Below, in pieces: positions 30,671-39,949 of a DNA stretch of 64,000 nt. The translations under genes and the position numbers were made by a program. The DNA comes from Pseudomonas sp. GD04091. Its GTDB lineage: Bacteria; Pseudomonadota; Gammaproteobacteria; Pseudomonadales; Pseudomonadaceae. Under the pieces are notes generated by a model that saw only the letters and a list, made by a program, of their open reading frames with translations, had not been told where the DNA came from and made no database searches. Within the stretch, counting starts at the first letter, position 1. Each line of letters starts with the position of its first letter. Location: positions 26,683 to 90,682 of the forward strand of contig NZ_JAOEBG010000024.1 in the NCBI RefSeq assembly GCF_029836165.1, in the 5' to 3' direction.

Positions 30671-31096
30671 CTAGATTGGCTTGGCGCCCATCAAGCCGGC
30701 GATGGAGAGGAAGCACACGCCGCTGAACACCGCCAGCGCCAGGGTGAACCTCAAGCCCACCGCCTCGGCCTTGCGCAGCCGGTTCAGGCGTGCCACCAGC
30801 CACCACACGGCCAGTGCGCCAAACGTATAGATGATGCTGGAGGCCAGCACCCAGGTCTGTCCCAGCGGCCAGCCGATCAGGTGCACCAGCCACCAGCCGG
30901 TGAACGGCATGCTCACCAGGCACAGCCCCATCAGCAGCCAGACGAACACCAGCGGCCGGCGCAGCAGCTTGCCGTAGGCCTCGCTATCGCCCTTGCGCCG
31001 GGCGCGCCAGGTCCAGATCGCCAGGCCCAGGGCGCCCAGCAGCAACAGGGCGGTGGCGAGGATGTGCAGGGTCTTGAGGGTGGTCAGGTGTTCCAT
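30671..31096 (-). CDS. DUF2269 family integral membrane protein
   Basis: Protein of 141 residues with four hydrophobic segments (about 8-28, 48-70, 78-100, 117-138), starting MEHLTTLKTLHILATALLLLG, typical of DUF2269. Function unknown. ATG at 31096 has AAGGACG upstream; an earlier ATG at 31165 adds hydrophilic residues only. Gap of 87 bp to ilvA upstream on the same strand. Confidence 0.8.
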   Translation of the reverse strand: MEHLTTLKTLHILATALLLLGALGLAIWTWRARRKGDSEAYGKLLRRPLVFVWLLMGLCLVSMPFTGWWLVHLIGWPLGQTWVLASSIIYTFGALAVWWLVARLNRLRKAEAVGLRFTLALAVFSGVCFLSIAGLMGAKPI

Positions 31097-31183
31097 TTTG
31101 CGATCGTCCTTCTTGCTGATGCCTTCATCGCGGGGCAAGTCGCATCGGCGCGCCGCCGCTCCCACGAGGTCGGTGTGCCGTGT

Positions 31184-32698
31184 TCAGCCCAAGAATAGCC
31201 GGTAAGCCGGGTTCTCGGTCTCGTCCCAGTATGGATAGCCGATCTTGGCCAGCGCCGCCGGCACCAGGTGGCGCTCGTCCTCCGGCACCTGCAGGCCGGC
31301 GACCACGCGGCCATCGGCGGCACCGTGGTTGCGGTAGTGGAACATCGAGATGTTCCAGCGCCCGCCCAGCTTGTTGAGGAAGTTGAACAGCGCCCCCGGC
31401 CGCTCCGGGAACTCGAAGCGCAGCACCATCTCGTCGCAGGCCCCGGCCGAATGGCCGCCGACCATGTGGCGGATGTGCAGCTTGGCCAGTTCGTTGTCGG
31501 TCAGGTCGGTGACCGGGAAGCCCTGCTCGGTCAGTTGCCGCACCAGTGCCGCGCGCGGATCGGTCTCCGGGTGGGTCTGCACGCCGACGAAGATGTGCGC
31601 CTCGTCGCAGGTGTGCTTGCGGTAGTTGAACTCGGTGATCTGGCGCTTGCCGATGGCCTCGCAGAAGGCCTTGAAGCTGCCCGGACGCTCGGGGATGGTC
31701 ACGGCGATGATCGCCTCGCGCTTCTCGCCCAGTTCGGCGCGCTCTGCCACGTGGCGCAGGCGGTCGAAGTTGACGTTGGCCCCGGAGTCGATGGCCACCA
31801 GCGTCTGCCCGGCGACACCCTTGAGCTCGACGTACTTCTTGATGCCCGCCACGCCCAATGCACCGGCAGGCTCGGTGATCGAGCGGGTATCGTCGTAGAT
31901 ATCCTTGATTGCCGCGCAGATCTCATCAGTGCTGACAGTGATCACCTCATCCACATGGTGACGGCAGATGTCGAAGGTATGCTGGCCGATCTGTGCCACC
32001 GCCACGCCGTCGGCGAACAGCCCGACCTGTGGCAGCACCACGCGCTCACCCGCGGCCATGGCGGCCTGCAGGCAGTTGGAGTCGTCCGGCTCGACGCCGA
32101 TCACCTTGATGTCCGGGCGCAGGTATTTCACGTAGGCGGCGATGCCGGCGATCAGCCCGCCGCCGCCGACCGGCACGAAGATCGCGTCCAGCTGGCCCGG
32201 GTGCTGACGCAGGATTTCCATGGCCACCGTGCCCTGGCCGGCGATGGTGTGCGGGTCGTCATAGGGATGGATGTAGACGAAGCCCTTCTCCTCCACCAGT
32301 TTCAGCGAGTAGGCCAGGGCTTCGGGGAACGAGTCGCCGTGCAGCACCACCTTGCCGCCACGGGAGCGCACGCCCTCGATCTTGATCTCCGGGGTGGTCT
32401 TGGGCATGACGATGGTGGCCTTGATGCCCAGCTCCCGGGCCGCCAGCGCCAGGCCCTGGGCGTGGTTGCCGGCCGAGGCGGTGACCACGCCACGGGCCAG
32501 TTCCTCGCGGCTCAACTGCGCCAGCTTGTTGTAGGCCCCGCGGATCTTGAACGAGAACACTGGCTGCAGGTCCTCGCGCTTGAGCAGGATCGTGTTGCCC
32601 AGACGCTTGCTCAGCTGCCCGGCGCTGTGCAGCGGGGTTTCGACGGCAACGTCGTAGACGCGCGAGGTGAGGATCTTCTTGACGTACTGTTCGAGCAT
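31184..32698 (-). CDS. ilvA: Threonine ammonia-lyase, biosynthetic
   Basis: Converts threonine to 2-oxobutyrate, first step of isoleucine synthesis. The 504 residues have PLP Lys51 in PVFSFKIRGAYNK, the Gly-rich phosphate loop VGGGGLIAGIA, and two C-terminal ACT-like regulatory domains (about 325-395 and 415-495), which give isoleucine and valine feedback as in E. coli IlvA. Divergent from rpiA, as in other pseudomonads. Confidence 0.95.
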   Translation of the reverse strand: MLEQYVKKILTSRVYDVAVETPLHSAGQLSKRLGNTILLKREDLQPVFSFKIRGAYNKLAQLSREELARGVVTASAGNHAQGLALAARELGIKATIVMPKTTPEIKIEGVRSRGGKVVLHGDSFPEALAYSLKLVEEKGFVYIHPYDDPHTIAGQGTVAMEILRQHPGQLDAIFVPVGGGGLIAGIAAYVKYLRPDIKVIGVEPDDSNCLQAAMAAGERVVLPQVGLFADGVAVAQIGQHTFDICRHHVDEVITVSTDEICAAIKDIYDDTRSITEPAGALGVAGIKKYVELKGVAGQTLVAIDSGANVNFDRLRHVAERAELGEKREAIIAVTIPERPGSFKAFCEAIGKRQITEFNYRKHTCDEAHIFVGVQTHPETDPRAALVRQLTEQGFPVTDLTDNELAKLHIRHMVGGHSAGACDEMVLRFEFPERPGALFNFLNKLGGRWNISMFHYRNHGAADGRVVAGLQVPEDERHLVPAALAKIGYPYWDETENPAYRLFLG

Positions 32699-32826
32699 CG
32701 GAAAGCATCACTGGGCCGCGGGACAAGGGCTGGGAGTCTACCGCAGCGCTACGTCGGGCGACCACAGCAACGCCGCGGGAGCCGTTATACTAGGCCCTTT
32801 CCCGCCCTGCCCCTCCCGGAGCCCGC

Positions 32827-33501
32827 ATGACCCAGGACCAACTCAAACAGGCCGTCGCCCAGGCCGCCGTCGACCTCATCCTGCCGAAACTGGACGAGAA
32901 AAGCGTCGTCGGTGTCGGCACCGGCTCGACCGCCAACTTCTTCATCGACGCCCTGGCTCAGCACAAGACCGCCTTCGACGGCGCCGTCGCCAGCTCCGAG
33001 GCCACCGCCCAGCGCCTGAAGGGCCACGGCATCCCGGTCTACGAGCTGAACAGCGTCAGCGAGCTGGAGTTCTACGTGGACGGCGCCGACGAGAGCGACG
33101 CCCACCTCAACCTGATCAAGGGCGGCGGCGCGGCTTTGACGCGCGAGAAGATCGTCGCGGCCGTGGCCAAGACCTTCATCTGCATCGCCGACGCCAGCAA
33201 GCTGGTGCCGGTGCTGGGCGCATTCCCATTGCCGGTCGAGGTGATCCCGATGGCCCGCAGCCACGTGGCGCGTCAGCTGGTGAAGCTGGGCGGCGATCCG
33301 GTCTACCGCGAGGGCGTGGTGACCGACAACGGCAATGTCATCCTGGACGTGCATAACCTGCAGATCACCAACCCGGTGGAGCTGGAAAGCCAGATCAACG
33401 CCATCGTCGGCGTGGTCACCAATGGCCTGTTCGCGGCGCGCCCGGCGGACGTACTGCTGCTGGGGACCGCCGAAGGCGTGAAGACCCTGAAGGCCGAGTA
33501 A
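32827..33501 (+). CDS. rpiA: Ribose-5-phosphate isomerase A
   Basis: Interconverts ribose-5-phosphate and ribulose-5-phosphate in the pentose phosphate pathway. The 224 residues show VGVGTGSTANFFIDAL, VDGADESD (catalytic Asp/Glu), KGGGAALTREK (substrate Lys) and DNGNVILDV. Typical length is about 220. ATG at 32827 is just after CCCGGAGCCCGC. Confidence 0.96.
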   Translation: MTQDQLKQAVAQAAVDLILPKLDEKSVVGVGTGSTANFFIDALAQHKTAFDGAVASSEATAQRLKGHGIPVYELNSVSELEFYVDGADESDAHLNLIKGGGAALTREKIVAAVAKTFICIADASKLVPVLGAFPLPVEVIPMARSHVARQLVKLGGDPVYREGVVTDNGNVILDVHNLQITNPVELESQINAIVGVVTNGLFAARPADVLLLGTAEGVKTLKAE

Positions 33502-33503
33502 CC

Positions 33504-33588
33504 GCCAGCGAGGGCTGCGCCCTCGAATCGCTGGCAAGCCAGCCCCACAGGATCCGCATTCCCCTGTGGGAGCTGGCTTGCCGGCGAA
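33504..33588. repeat. Hairpin and REP element after rpiA
   Basis: GCCAGCGAGGGC-TGC-GCCCT...CGCTGGC (33504-33535) forms a stem that probably ends rpiA transcription; GCTGGCAAGCCAGCCCCACAGG and its mirrored copy ending TTGCCGGCGAA follow to 33588. Confidence 0.6.
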
Positions 33589-33618
33589 CACCGGCAAAGC
33601 CGGTGCCATCCTCCCCGA

Positions 33619-34518
33619 TCAAGGCTGCCTGAACACGTAGAACAGGTTCGGCTCGCTGACCAGATAGATGGTCCCGGCATCGTCCATCGCGATCCCCTCC
33701 GCCTGTGGCACCGTCTGCTTCAAGCCCTGGAATCCCTTGCGCAACGACAGGGTGCTCAGCGGCCGTCCTTTCACATCCAGCTCCAGCACCAGCCGTGACT
33801 CATCCGACAACGCCAGCAGATGCCCGCTGCGCTCGTCGAACTGCAGGCTGGAGAGATCCCGCACGAACAAGCGGCGGTCGCGCTTGCGGTCCTGCACCAC
33901 ATGCACGGCATAGGGCTTGTCGGGATTGTCGTGGGGGAAACCGTGCACCTCGTAGATCATCATCGGATCCCGCTCTTTGGCCACGAACAGGCGCTTGCCC
34001 GCCGAATCGTAGGCCAGGCCCTCGAATCCCTTGTTGCCATTGAGGCCGATCCCCAGTGACAGCTGCTCGGCATCGTTGGCATCGAGGAACAGCGTGTCAT
34101 CGTCCAGGCGCACACGGATCAGCCGTTGCTGGCGTTCGTCGGTGATCACGTAGCTGTTCGGCCCGACATACTCCACCGCTTCGGGGTCGCCGAAGCCGGT
34201 CAGCGGCACACGGCGCAGGATGCGCCCGTCCAGCGACAGCTCGATCAGCTCCGACCTGGCGTTGGTGACGGTGAACAGGGTCTTGCGGTCGGGGTCGTAG
34301 GTCAGCGCCGAGAGGTCATCGTCCAGCCCATCGATGGGCTGGGCTTCGATCGCCACCTGATAACGGTCGAGACCGATGCTCTGCTCGGCCGGCTGCCACC
34401 AGGTCTTGAGGTTGAACCAGCCCCGCTCGAACAGTCGGAATTCATGCCCCGCCACGCCCAGAACGAGCAGGGGAACGAGGACGATGGCGGCAAGCAACAG
34501 TCGGAAGTGGCGGCGCAT
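33619..34518 (-). CDS. SdiA-regulated-domain (YjiK-like) protein, copy 2
   Basis: Predicted 299-residue protein with an N-terminal hydrophobic anchor (about 5-22) and a beta-propeller-like SdiA-regulated domain: LSALTYDPDRKTLFTVTN, NKGFEGLAYDSAGKRLFVAKERDP, AEGIAMDDAGTIYLVSEPNLFYVF. It is periplasmic or membrane-tethered; function unknown. It follows a clear paralogue (34609-35538) after 90 bp on the same strand, indicating tandem duplication. Confidence 0.85.
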   Translation of the reverse strand: MRRHFRLLLAAIVLVPLLVLGVAGHEFRLFERGWFNLKTWWQPAEQSIGLDRYQVAIEAQPIDGLDDDLSALTYDPDRKTLFTVTNARSELIELSLDGRILRRVPLTGFGDPEAVEYVGPNSYVITDERQQRLIRVRLDDDTLFLDANDAEQLSLGIGLNGNKGFEGLAYDSAGKRLFVAKERDPMMIYEVHGFPHDNPDKPYAVHVVQDRKRDRRLFVRDLSSLQFDERSGHLLALSDESRLVLELDVKGRPLSTLSLRKGFQGLKQTVPQAEGIAMDDAGTIYLVSEPNLFYVFRQP

Positions 34519-34608
34519 GGAGACAGACTCGGCTTAAGGGGCACGCATCTAACCACTATCAACTGAAGCAAAGCTTAATGCCATCGTCAGAAATGGTTGA
34601 AGACAGCG

Positions 34609-35538
34609 TCAGTTCTTCCTGAAGCGATAGAACAGGTTGGGTTCGCTGACGATGTACAGGTTGCCCTGATCGTCCATGGCCACGCCTTCCGCCCGCGGGA
34701 TGGTGTCGGCCAGGCCGTTGAAGCCCCCCAGCAGGGTCATGAAGCTGACCTGCTCACCCTTCTCGTCCAGTTCCAGCAGCATGTTGGAGTTCGCCGACAA
34801 GGCCAGCAGATGGCCGGTGCGCGGATCGACACCCAGCGCAGAGAGGTTGCGCAGGTCCAGGTCGTCGTTGGGCAGCGCCTCTTTGTCGCCCGCGAGCGCG
34901 CTGCGCCCGTCGGTGCGCCAGGTGTACAGCTTCGGCGGCCGCTCTTCGCCGATGATCAGGCGCTGGCGTGCCGGGTCCCAGGCGATGGCCTCGAAGCCCT
35001 TGTTGCCTTTGTCGGCTTCGCCCAAGCCATGGCTCTGGTAGTCGGCGCGATCGAGCGAGGTGGTATTGGCGTCCACCTTGACCACCGTCAGGTCGTGGTG
35101 GCGCTCGTCGACGATGGCGACCTGGCCGTCCTCGAGGACCGCCACGCCTTCCGGGTTGGCCCAACCCACCAGGGGGATCTTGCGCAGCACCTCGCCGTCC
35201 AGGCTGAGTTCGGCCAGGAACGGATGCTTGCCCATCACCGCGAACAGGGTGCGGGTACGCGGGTTGAAGGCCAGGTCCGAGGCTTCGTCGCGCTCCATGC
35301 CCGGCAGCGGCTTGGCGTCGATATCCACCACGTAGTCCGGCAGCCAGATGCTTTCCTTGCGTTCGGCCTGGCTTTCGAAGCCTTCCTTTATCCACAGCAG
35401 GCCGCGGTCGTCCCAGTGCATGGCGACCATCAGGCCATAGCCGATCACGGCCACGGCAACCAGCCATAGCGGCCAGCGGACGGACACGCGCCGCTTGGGT
35501 GCAGGCGGAAGGGATGCACTGGAAGGGTTGGCCATCAA
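34609..35538 (-). CDS. SdiA-regulated-domain (YjiK-like) protein, copy 1
   Basis: Predicted 309-residue protein: cytoplasmic Pro/Lys-rich start, one membrane helix (about 23-42), then a propeller-like domain with SDLAFNPRTRTLFAVMG, VLEDGQVAIVDERHHD, NKGFEAIAWDPARQRLIIGEERPP and AEGVAMDDQGNLYIVSEPNLFYRF. Same domain plan and ending as its downstream neighbour, but clearly diverged in sequence. Function unknown. Confidence 0.85.
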   Translation of the reverse strand: MMANPSSASLPPAPKRRVSVRWPLWLVAVAVIGYGLMVAMHWDDRGLLWIKEGFESQAERKESIWLPDYVVDIDAKPLPGMERDEASDLAFNPRTRTLFAVMGKHPFLAELSLDGEVLRKIPLVGWANPEGVAVLEDGQVAIVDERHHDLTVVKVDANTTSLDRADYQSHGLGEADKGNKGFEAIAWDPARQRLIIGEERPPKLYTWRTDGRSALAGDKEALPNDDLDLRNLSALGVDPRTGHLLALSANSNMLLELDEKGEQVSFMTLLGGFNGLADTIPRAEGVAMDDQGNLYIVSEPNLFYRFRKN

Positions 35539-35673
35539 GGGAGTTTCCTGAAAATACGCAGAGGAGTCGTCGCCCGAAATGGCGAATGGGTGTGGATGGA
35601 CGAATTATCCGGATCGTTTGTGAAAAATCGGTAAAGGCGTGCGACGACGGCCTTGCGCCGACGCCGCCGGGGG

Positions 35674-36339
35674 TCAAAGCACGCGGCCTTCGAACCGGCT
35701 CACGCCCGGAAGTTCCAGCACCAGCTCATCGCCGACATTGAACGGCCCTACTCCCGCCGGGGTGCCGGTGAGGATGACATCGCCGGCCTGCAGGGAGAAC
35801 TGCGCCGCCATGTGCTGGATCATCGGCACGATCGGGTTGAGCATCAGCGCGCTGTTGCCGTCCTGGCGCACTTCACCGTTGATGGTCAGGCGGATGCCGA
35901 TGTCGGCGAGGTCCTCGAAGGTGCCGGCCGATACGAACGGTGGCAGCACGCAGGCGCCATCGAAGCATTTGGACAGTTCCCAGGGCAGTCCCTTCTCCTT
36001 CAGCTTCGCCTGCACGTCGCGCAGGGTCAGGTCCAGGGCTGGCGCATAGCCGGAAATGGCGTCGAGCACCTCTTCCTCGGTGGGATTGGTCGACAGCGGC
36101 TTGCCCAGCAGCACCGCGATCTCGGCCTCGTAGTGCACCGAACCACGCTCGGTCGGGATCTTGAAGCCACCTTCCAGAGGCACCACGCAGCTACCGGGCT
36201 TGATGAACAGCAGCGGCTCGCTGGGGATGGGGTTGTCCAGTTCCTTGGCATGCTCGGCGTAGTTGCGGCCGATGCACACCACCTTGCCCAGTGGGAAGTG
36301 GATACGCGTGCCGTCTACGTACTGGTGCTGGTAACTCAT
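35674..36339 (-). CDS. Fumarylacetoacetate hydrolase family protein
   Basis: Protein of 221 residues with the FAH fold: VCIGRNYAEHAKEL, metal ligands in VHYEAEIAVLLG (E-x-E pattern) and the C-terminal GDVILTGTPAGVGP. Members act as acylpyruvases, oxaloacetate tautomerases or decarboxylases; the short form here resembles the YcgM/FAHD1 type. It follows the FAD dehydrogenase gene by 25 nt on the same strand, so both may handle a 2-oxo acid. Confidence 0.85.
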   Translation of the reverse strand: MSYQHQYVDGTRIHFPLGKVVCIGRNYAEHAKELDNPIPSEPLLFIKPGSCVVPLEGGFKIPTERGSVHYEAEIAVLLGKPLSTNPTEEEVLDAISGYAPALDLTLRDVQAKLKEKGLPWELSKCFDGACVLPPFVSAGTFEDLADIGIRLTINGEVRQDGNSALMLNPIVPMIQHMAAQFSLQAGDVILTGTPAGVGPFNVGDELVLELPGVSRFEGRVL

Positions 36340-36364
36340 GGCCGACTCCTGTGGATACTGCTTT

Positions 36365-37762
36365 TTATTCGGGAGCGAAGATCTTACCCGGATTCATGAT
36401 GCCGTTAGGGTCGAACACCGCCTTGATCGCCTTCATGCAGGCGATTTCATCCGGCGAGCGGCTGTAGCCCAGGTAGTCGCGCTTGGTCATGCCCACGCCG
36501 TGCTCGGCGGAGATCGAGCCGTGGTAGCGCTCGACGATCTCGAACACCCACTTGTTGACCTTGGCGCAGGAGGCGAAGAAGTCGTCCTTGCTCATGTGGT
36601 CGGGCTTGAGGATGTTCAGGTGCAGGTTGCCGTCGCCGATATGGCCGTACCAGACCACTTCGTAGTCCGGGTAGTGCTCGCCGACGATGGCGTCGATATC
36701 GCGCAGGAACGCCGGCACCTTGGACACGGTGACCGAGATGTCGTTCTTGTACGGCGTCCAGTGGGAGATGGTCTCGGACAGGTACTCGCGCAGCTTCCAC
36801 AGGTTCTTCAGCTGTGTCTCGCTCTGGCTCATCACCCCATCCAGCACCCAGCCCTGCTCGACGCAGTGTTCGAAGGTGGCCAGTGCCTCGTTGGCCACGT
36901 CCTCGGTGCTGGCTTCGAATTCCAGCAGGGCGTAGAACGGGCACGCGGTCGCGAACGGCGGCGGCACGTCGCCACGGCCCATGATCTTGGCCAGGCCCTT
37001 GTCGGAGAAGAACTCGAAGGCGGTCAGGTCGAGCTTGCCCTGGAAAGCGTGCAGCACCGGCATGATCGCATCGAAGTCCGGCGTGCCCAGCACCATCGCC
37101 GTAAGGTTGCGCGGCGCCCGGTCCAGGCGCATGGTCGCCTCGACCACGAAGCCCAGCGTGCCTTCGGCGCCGATGAACAACTGACGCAGGTCGTAGCCGG
37201 TGGCGTTCTTGATCAGGTCCTTGTTCAGTTCGAGCAGCTCGCCCTTGCCAGTGACCACCTTCAGCCCGGCGACCCAGTTGCGGGTCATGCCGTAGCGGAT
37301 CACCTTGATCCCGCCAGCATTGGTGCCGATATTGCCGCCGATCTGGCTGGAACCGCTCGAGGCGAAGTCCACCGGGTAATACAGCCCCTGATCCTCGGCG
37401 AACTGCTGCAGCTGGTGGGTGATCACCCCCGGCTGACAGACCACGGTGCGGTCGAACGCGTTGAACTCGAGAATCTGGTTCATGTAGTCGAAGGCCACCA
37501 CCACCTCGCCGTTGGCGGCCACCGCGGCGCCCGAAAGCCCGGTGCGCCCGCCGGAGGGTACCAAGGGGACCTGGTGGCGGTTGGCCCAACCAACGATGGC
37601 CTGGACCTGCTCGATGGATTTGGGGAAGACGATGGCGCTGGGCGCGGGCGGGTAGTGTTTGGTCCAGTCCTTGCCATAGGCGTCGAGCGAGGCGGGGTCG
37701 GTGAGGACCTTGCCAGGGTCGACCAGGGTCATCAGCTCATCAATTACCGCAGACTGGGTCAT
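36365..37762 (-). CDS. FAD-linked D-2-hydroxyglutarate dehydrogenase-type oxidoreductase
   Basis: Protein of 465 residues: FAD_binding_4 domain (about 40-215, VPSGGRTGLSGAAVA, GGNIGTNAGGIKVIRYG) and a C-terminal FAD-oxidase domain with GHIGDGNLHLN (metal-binding His) and SAEHGVGMTKRDYLG. It fits the GlcD/D2HGDH family; in Pseudomonas the copy divergent from serA oxidises D-2-hydroxyglutarate, a side product of SerA. ATG 37762 (MTQSAVIDEL) is chosen over ATGs at 37786 and 37801 by family fit. Operon with the FAH gene. Confidence 0.85.
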   Translation of the reverse strand: MTQSAVIDELMTLVDPGKVLTDPASLDAYGKDWTKHYPPAPSAIVFPKSIEQVQAIVGWANRHQVPLVPSGGRTGLSGAAVAANGEVVVAFDYMNQILEFNAFDRTVVCQPGVITHQLQQFAEDQGLYYPVDFASSGSSQIGGNIGTNAGGIKVIRYGMTRNWVAGLKVVTGKGELLELNKDLIKNATGYDLRQLFIGAEGTLGFVVEATMRLDRAPRNLTAMVLGTPDFDAIMPVLHAFQGKLDLTAFEFFSDKGLAKIMGRGDVPPPFATACPFYALLEFEASTEDVANEALATFEHCVEQGWVLDGVMSQSETQLKNLWKLREYLSETISHWTPYKNDISVTVSKVPAFLRDIDAIVGEHYPDYEVVWYGHIGDGNLHLNILKPDHMSKDDFFASCAKVNKWVFEIVERYHGSISAEHGVGMTKRDYLGYSRSPDEIACMKAIKAVFDPNGIMNPGKIFAPE

Positions 37763-37837
37763 CGCTGGAACTCTCGACTTATTCATAGTCACCCTGAGCA
37801 CGCTTCACCTGTCGGGATAAGCTCAGATCAGGTCGCG

Positions 37838-37849
37838 TATGCTAGCATA
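37838..37849. promoter_or_regulatory. Palindrome in the serA / D2HGDH divergent promoter
   Basis: TATGCTAGCATA is a perfect 12-bp palindrome 76 bp from the dehydrogenase start and 84 bp from the serA start. Each half is a fair -10 box (TATGCT), so it could serve back-to-back promoters or bind a regulator. Confidence 0.4.
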
Positions 37850-37932
37850 GCCCTCCCGCTGTTCGTGCTAAGGCCGACGCCGCGCCGCTTCACCCCCCTC
37901 GCCATTTTTCTCCGGGATACAGGTTTACGCAG

Positions 37933-39162
37933 ATGAGCAAGACTTCTCTCGACAAGAGCAAGATCAGGTTCCTTCTTCTTGAAGGTGTGCACCAGAACGC
38001 GGTCGATACCCTCAAGGCTGCCGGCTACACCAACATCGAGTACCTCACTGGTTCGTTGCCCGAAGCCGAGCTGAAGGAAAAGATCGCCGATGCCCACTTC
38101 ATCGGGATCCGCTCGCGCACTCAACTGACCGAAGAGATCTTCGACTGTGCGAAGAAACTGGTTGCGGTCGGCTGCTTCTGCATCGGCACCAACCAGGTCG
38201 ACCTGGAAGCGGCTCGCGAGCGCGGTATCGCCGTGTTCAACGCCCCCTACTCCAACACCCGTTCGGTGGCCGAGCTGGTGCTGGCCGAGGCCATCCTGCT
38301 GCTGCGCGGCATCCCTGAGAAAAACGCTTCCTGCCACCGTGGCGGCTGGATCAAGAGCGCGGCCAACTCCTTCGAGATCCGTGGCAAGAAGCTGGGGATC
38401 GTCGGCTACGGCTCGATCGGTACCCAGCTGTCGGTCCTGGCCGAGAGCCTGGGCATGCAGGTCTACTTCTTCGACCCGCTGACCAAGCTGCCGCTGGGCA
38501 ACGCCACCCAGGTCACCAGCCTGCACGAGCTGCTGGGCCTGGCCGACATCGTCTCGCTGCACGTGCCTGAGCTGCCGTCCACCCAGTGGATGATCGGTGA
38601 GAAGGAAATCCGCGCGATGAAGAAGGGCGCGATCCTGATCAACGCCGCCCGGGGTACCGTGGTCGAGCTGGACCACCTGGCCGCCGCGATCAAGGACAAG
38701 CACCTGATCGGCGCCGCCATCGACGTGTTCCCGGTCGAGCCGCGCTCCAACGACGAAGAGTTCGAAAGCCCGCTGCGTGGCCTGGACAACGTGATCCTGA
38801 CCCCGCACATCGGTGGTTCCACCGCCGAGGCCCAGGCCAACATCGGCCTGGAAGTGGCCGAGAAACTGGTGAAGTACAGCGACAACGGTACTTCCGTGTC
38901 GTCGGTCAACTTCCCGGAAGTGGCCCTGCCAGCGCACCCAGGCAAGCACCGCCTGCTGCACATCCACGAAAACATTCCGGGCGTGCTCAGCGAGATCAAC
39001 AAAGTGTTCGCCGAGAACGGTATCAACATCTCCGGTCAGTTCCTGCAGACCAACGAGAAAGTGGGTTACGTGGTAATCGACGTCGATGCCGAATACTCCG
39101 ACCTGGCTCAGGAGAAACTGCAGCACGTGAAGGGCACCATCCGCTCCCGCGTACTGTTCTAA
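37933..39162 (+). CDS. serA: D-3-phosphoglycerate dehydrogenase
   Basis: First step of serine synthesis; can also reduce 2-oxoglutarate to D-2-hydroxyglutarate. The 409 residues have a substrate domain, NAD-binding GYGSIGTQLSVLAES, catalytic Arg/Glu/His region (NAARGTVVELD, LTPHIGGST) and a C-terminal ACT domain (about 335-409) for serine feedback. Length matches E. coli SerA (410). ATG at 37933 follows CAGGTTTACGCAG. Confidence 0.96.
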   Translation: MSKTSLDKSKIRFLLLEGVHQNAVDTLKAAGYTNIEYLTGSLPEAELKEKIADAHFIGIRSRTQLTEEIFDCAKKLVAVGCFCIGTNQVDLEAARERGIAVFNAPYSNTRSVAELVLAEAILLLRGIPEKNASCHRGGWIKSAANSFEIRGKKLGIVGYGSIGTQLSVLAESLGMQVYFFDPLTKLPLGNATQVTSLHELLGLADIVSLHVPELPSTQWMIGEKEIRAMKKGAILINAARGTVVELDHLAAAIKDKHLIGAAIDVFPVEPRSNDEEFESPLRGLDNVILTPHIGGSTAEAQANIGLEVAEKLVKYSDNGTSVSSVNFPEVALPAHPGKHRLLHIHENIPGVLSEINKVFAENGINISGQFLQTNEKVGYVVIDVDAEYSDLAQEKLQHVKGTIRSRVLF

Positions 39163-39178
39163 GTTTCACCGCGGCATG

Positions 39179-39209
39179 AAAAAGGGAGGCCCTGGTGGCC
39201 TCCCTTTTT
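39179..39209. terminator. Bidirectional intrinsic terminator after serA
   Basis: AAAAAGGGAGGCC, loop CTGGT, GGCCTCCCTTTTT: a strong stem with T tract on both strands, serving serA and the convergent DUF4399 gene. Confidence 0.93.
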
Positions 39210-39245
39210 CGTGGGGACTGCAAAACGCATCCTGTGGGAGCGGCA

Positions 39246-39722
39246 TCACTTGACGTTGACGGTGATCTTCTTCGACTCGACGCTCGGCTTGAACGGCACG
39301 TGGTACATGTCGCCCAGCACCAGCTGCAGGGTGTGCTTGCCTGGGGTCAGGGTAATGGTCGCTTCGGTCTGCGCCTTGCCGAAGTGCAGCACTTGCGGGC
39401 CCGCCGGCAGCGGTGCGTTGTTCTCCGGCATCAGGCTGGTCGGCAGCGGCATGTCGGCGACCGGTTCCTTGTCGACATCCACCAGCAGATGGTGATGGCC
39501 AGTGTGCGGGGTCTGATCACCCGCAGGCTTGAGGCCCATGCCCTCGATACCGAACTTGACGGTGAAGGTCTTGTCGACCGTGGCCCCGTCGGCGGGGGAA
39601 ACGATGAAGACCTTGGCGCCTTCCGGTGGCTGCTGGCTCTTCAGGGCATCCGCGGCGCTGGCGAATACCGACGCCCCCATCAGCAGACCGGCGACGGCAG
39701 CACGCGAAAATAGGCTTTTCAT
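39246..39722 (-). CDS. DUF4399 exported protein
   Basis: Predicted 158-residue periplasmic protein: signal peptide cut near ASA/ADAL (about residue 24), then a single domain with VFIVSPADGATVDKTFTVKFG and a His-rich loop QTPHTGHHHLLVDVD, ending in a beta-rich part (ITLTPGKHTLQLVLGDMYH). This is the DUF4399 pattern; the His cluster suggests metal binding, not proven. ATG has AGGAGAAGTGA upstream. Confidence 0.87.
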   Translation of the reverse strand: MKSLFSRAAVAGLLMGASVFASAADALKSQQPPEGAKVFIVSPADGATVDKTFTVKFGIEGMGLKPAGDQTPHTGHHHLLVDVDKEPVADMPLPTSLMPENNAPLPAGPQVLHFGKAQTEATITLTPGKHTLQLVLGDMYHVPFKPSVESKKITVNVK

Positions 39723-39949
39723 TCACTTCTCCTGTGATTCACTTCAATTGACCGCTTTCGCTGAAACGCGGTGCAGCGGTACTTCACCATAGTCCAACCA
39801 GACCGGCAGAGGTTCAAAAACCAGGACAGAAATATTTCAGGGCCGACTTAAACATTGGTTCGGCCTTGAGGTCATAGGCTGCGTTCGACCGGGGCAGAGA
39901 AAAAGCCACGGCGAATGAAATTCATCTGCCGGACAAGAAAGGGGCACTC

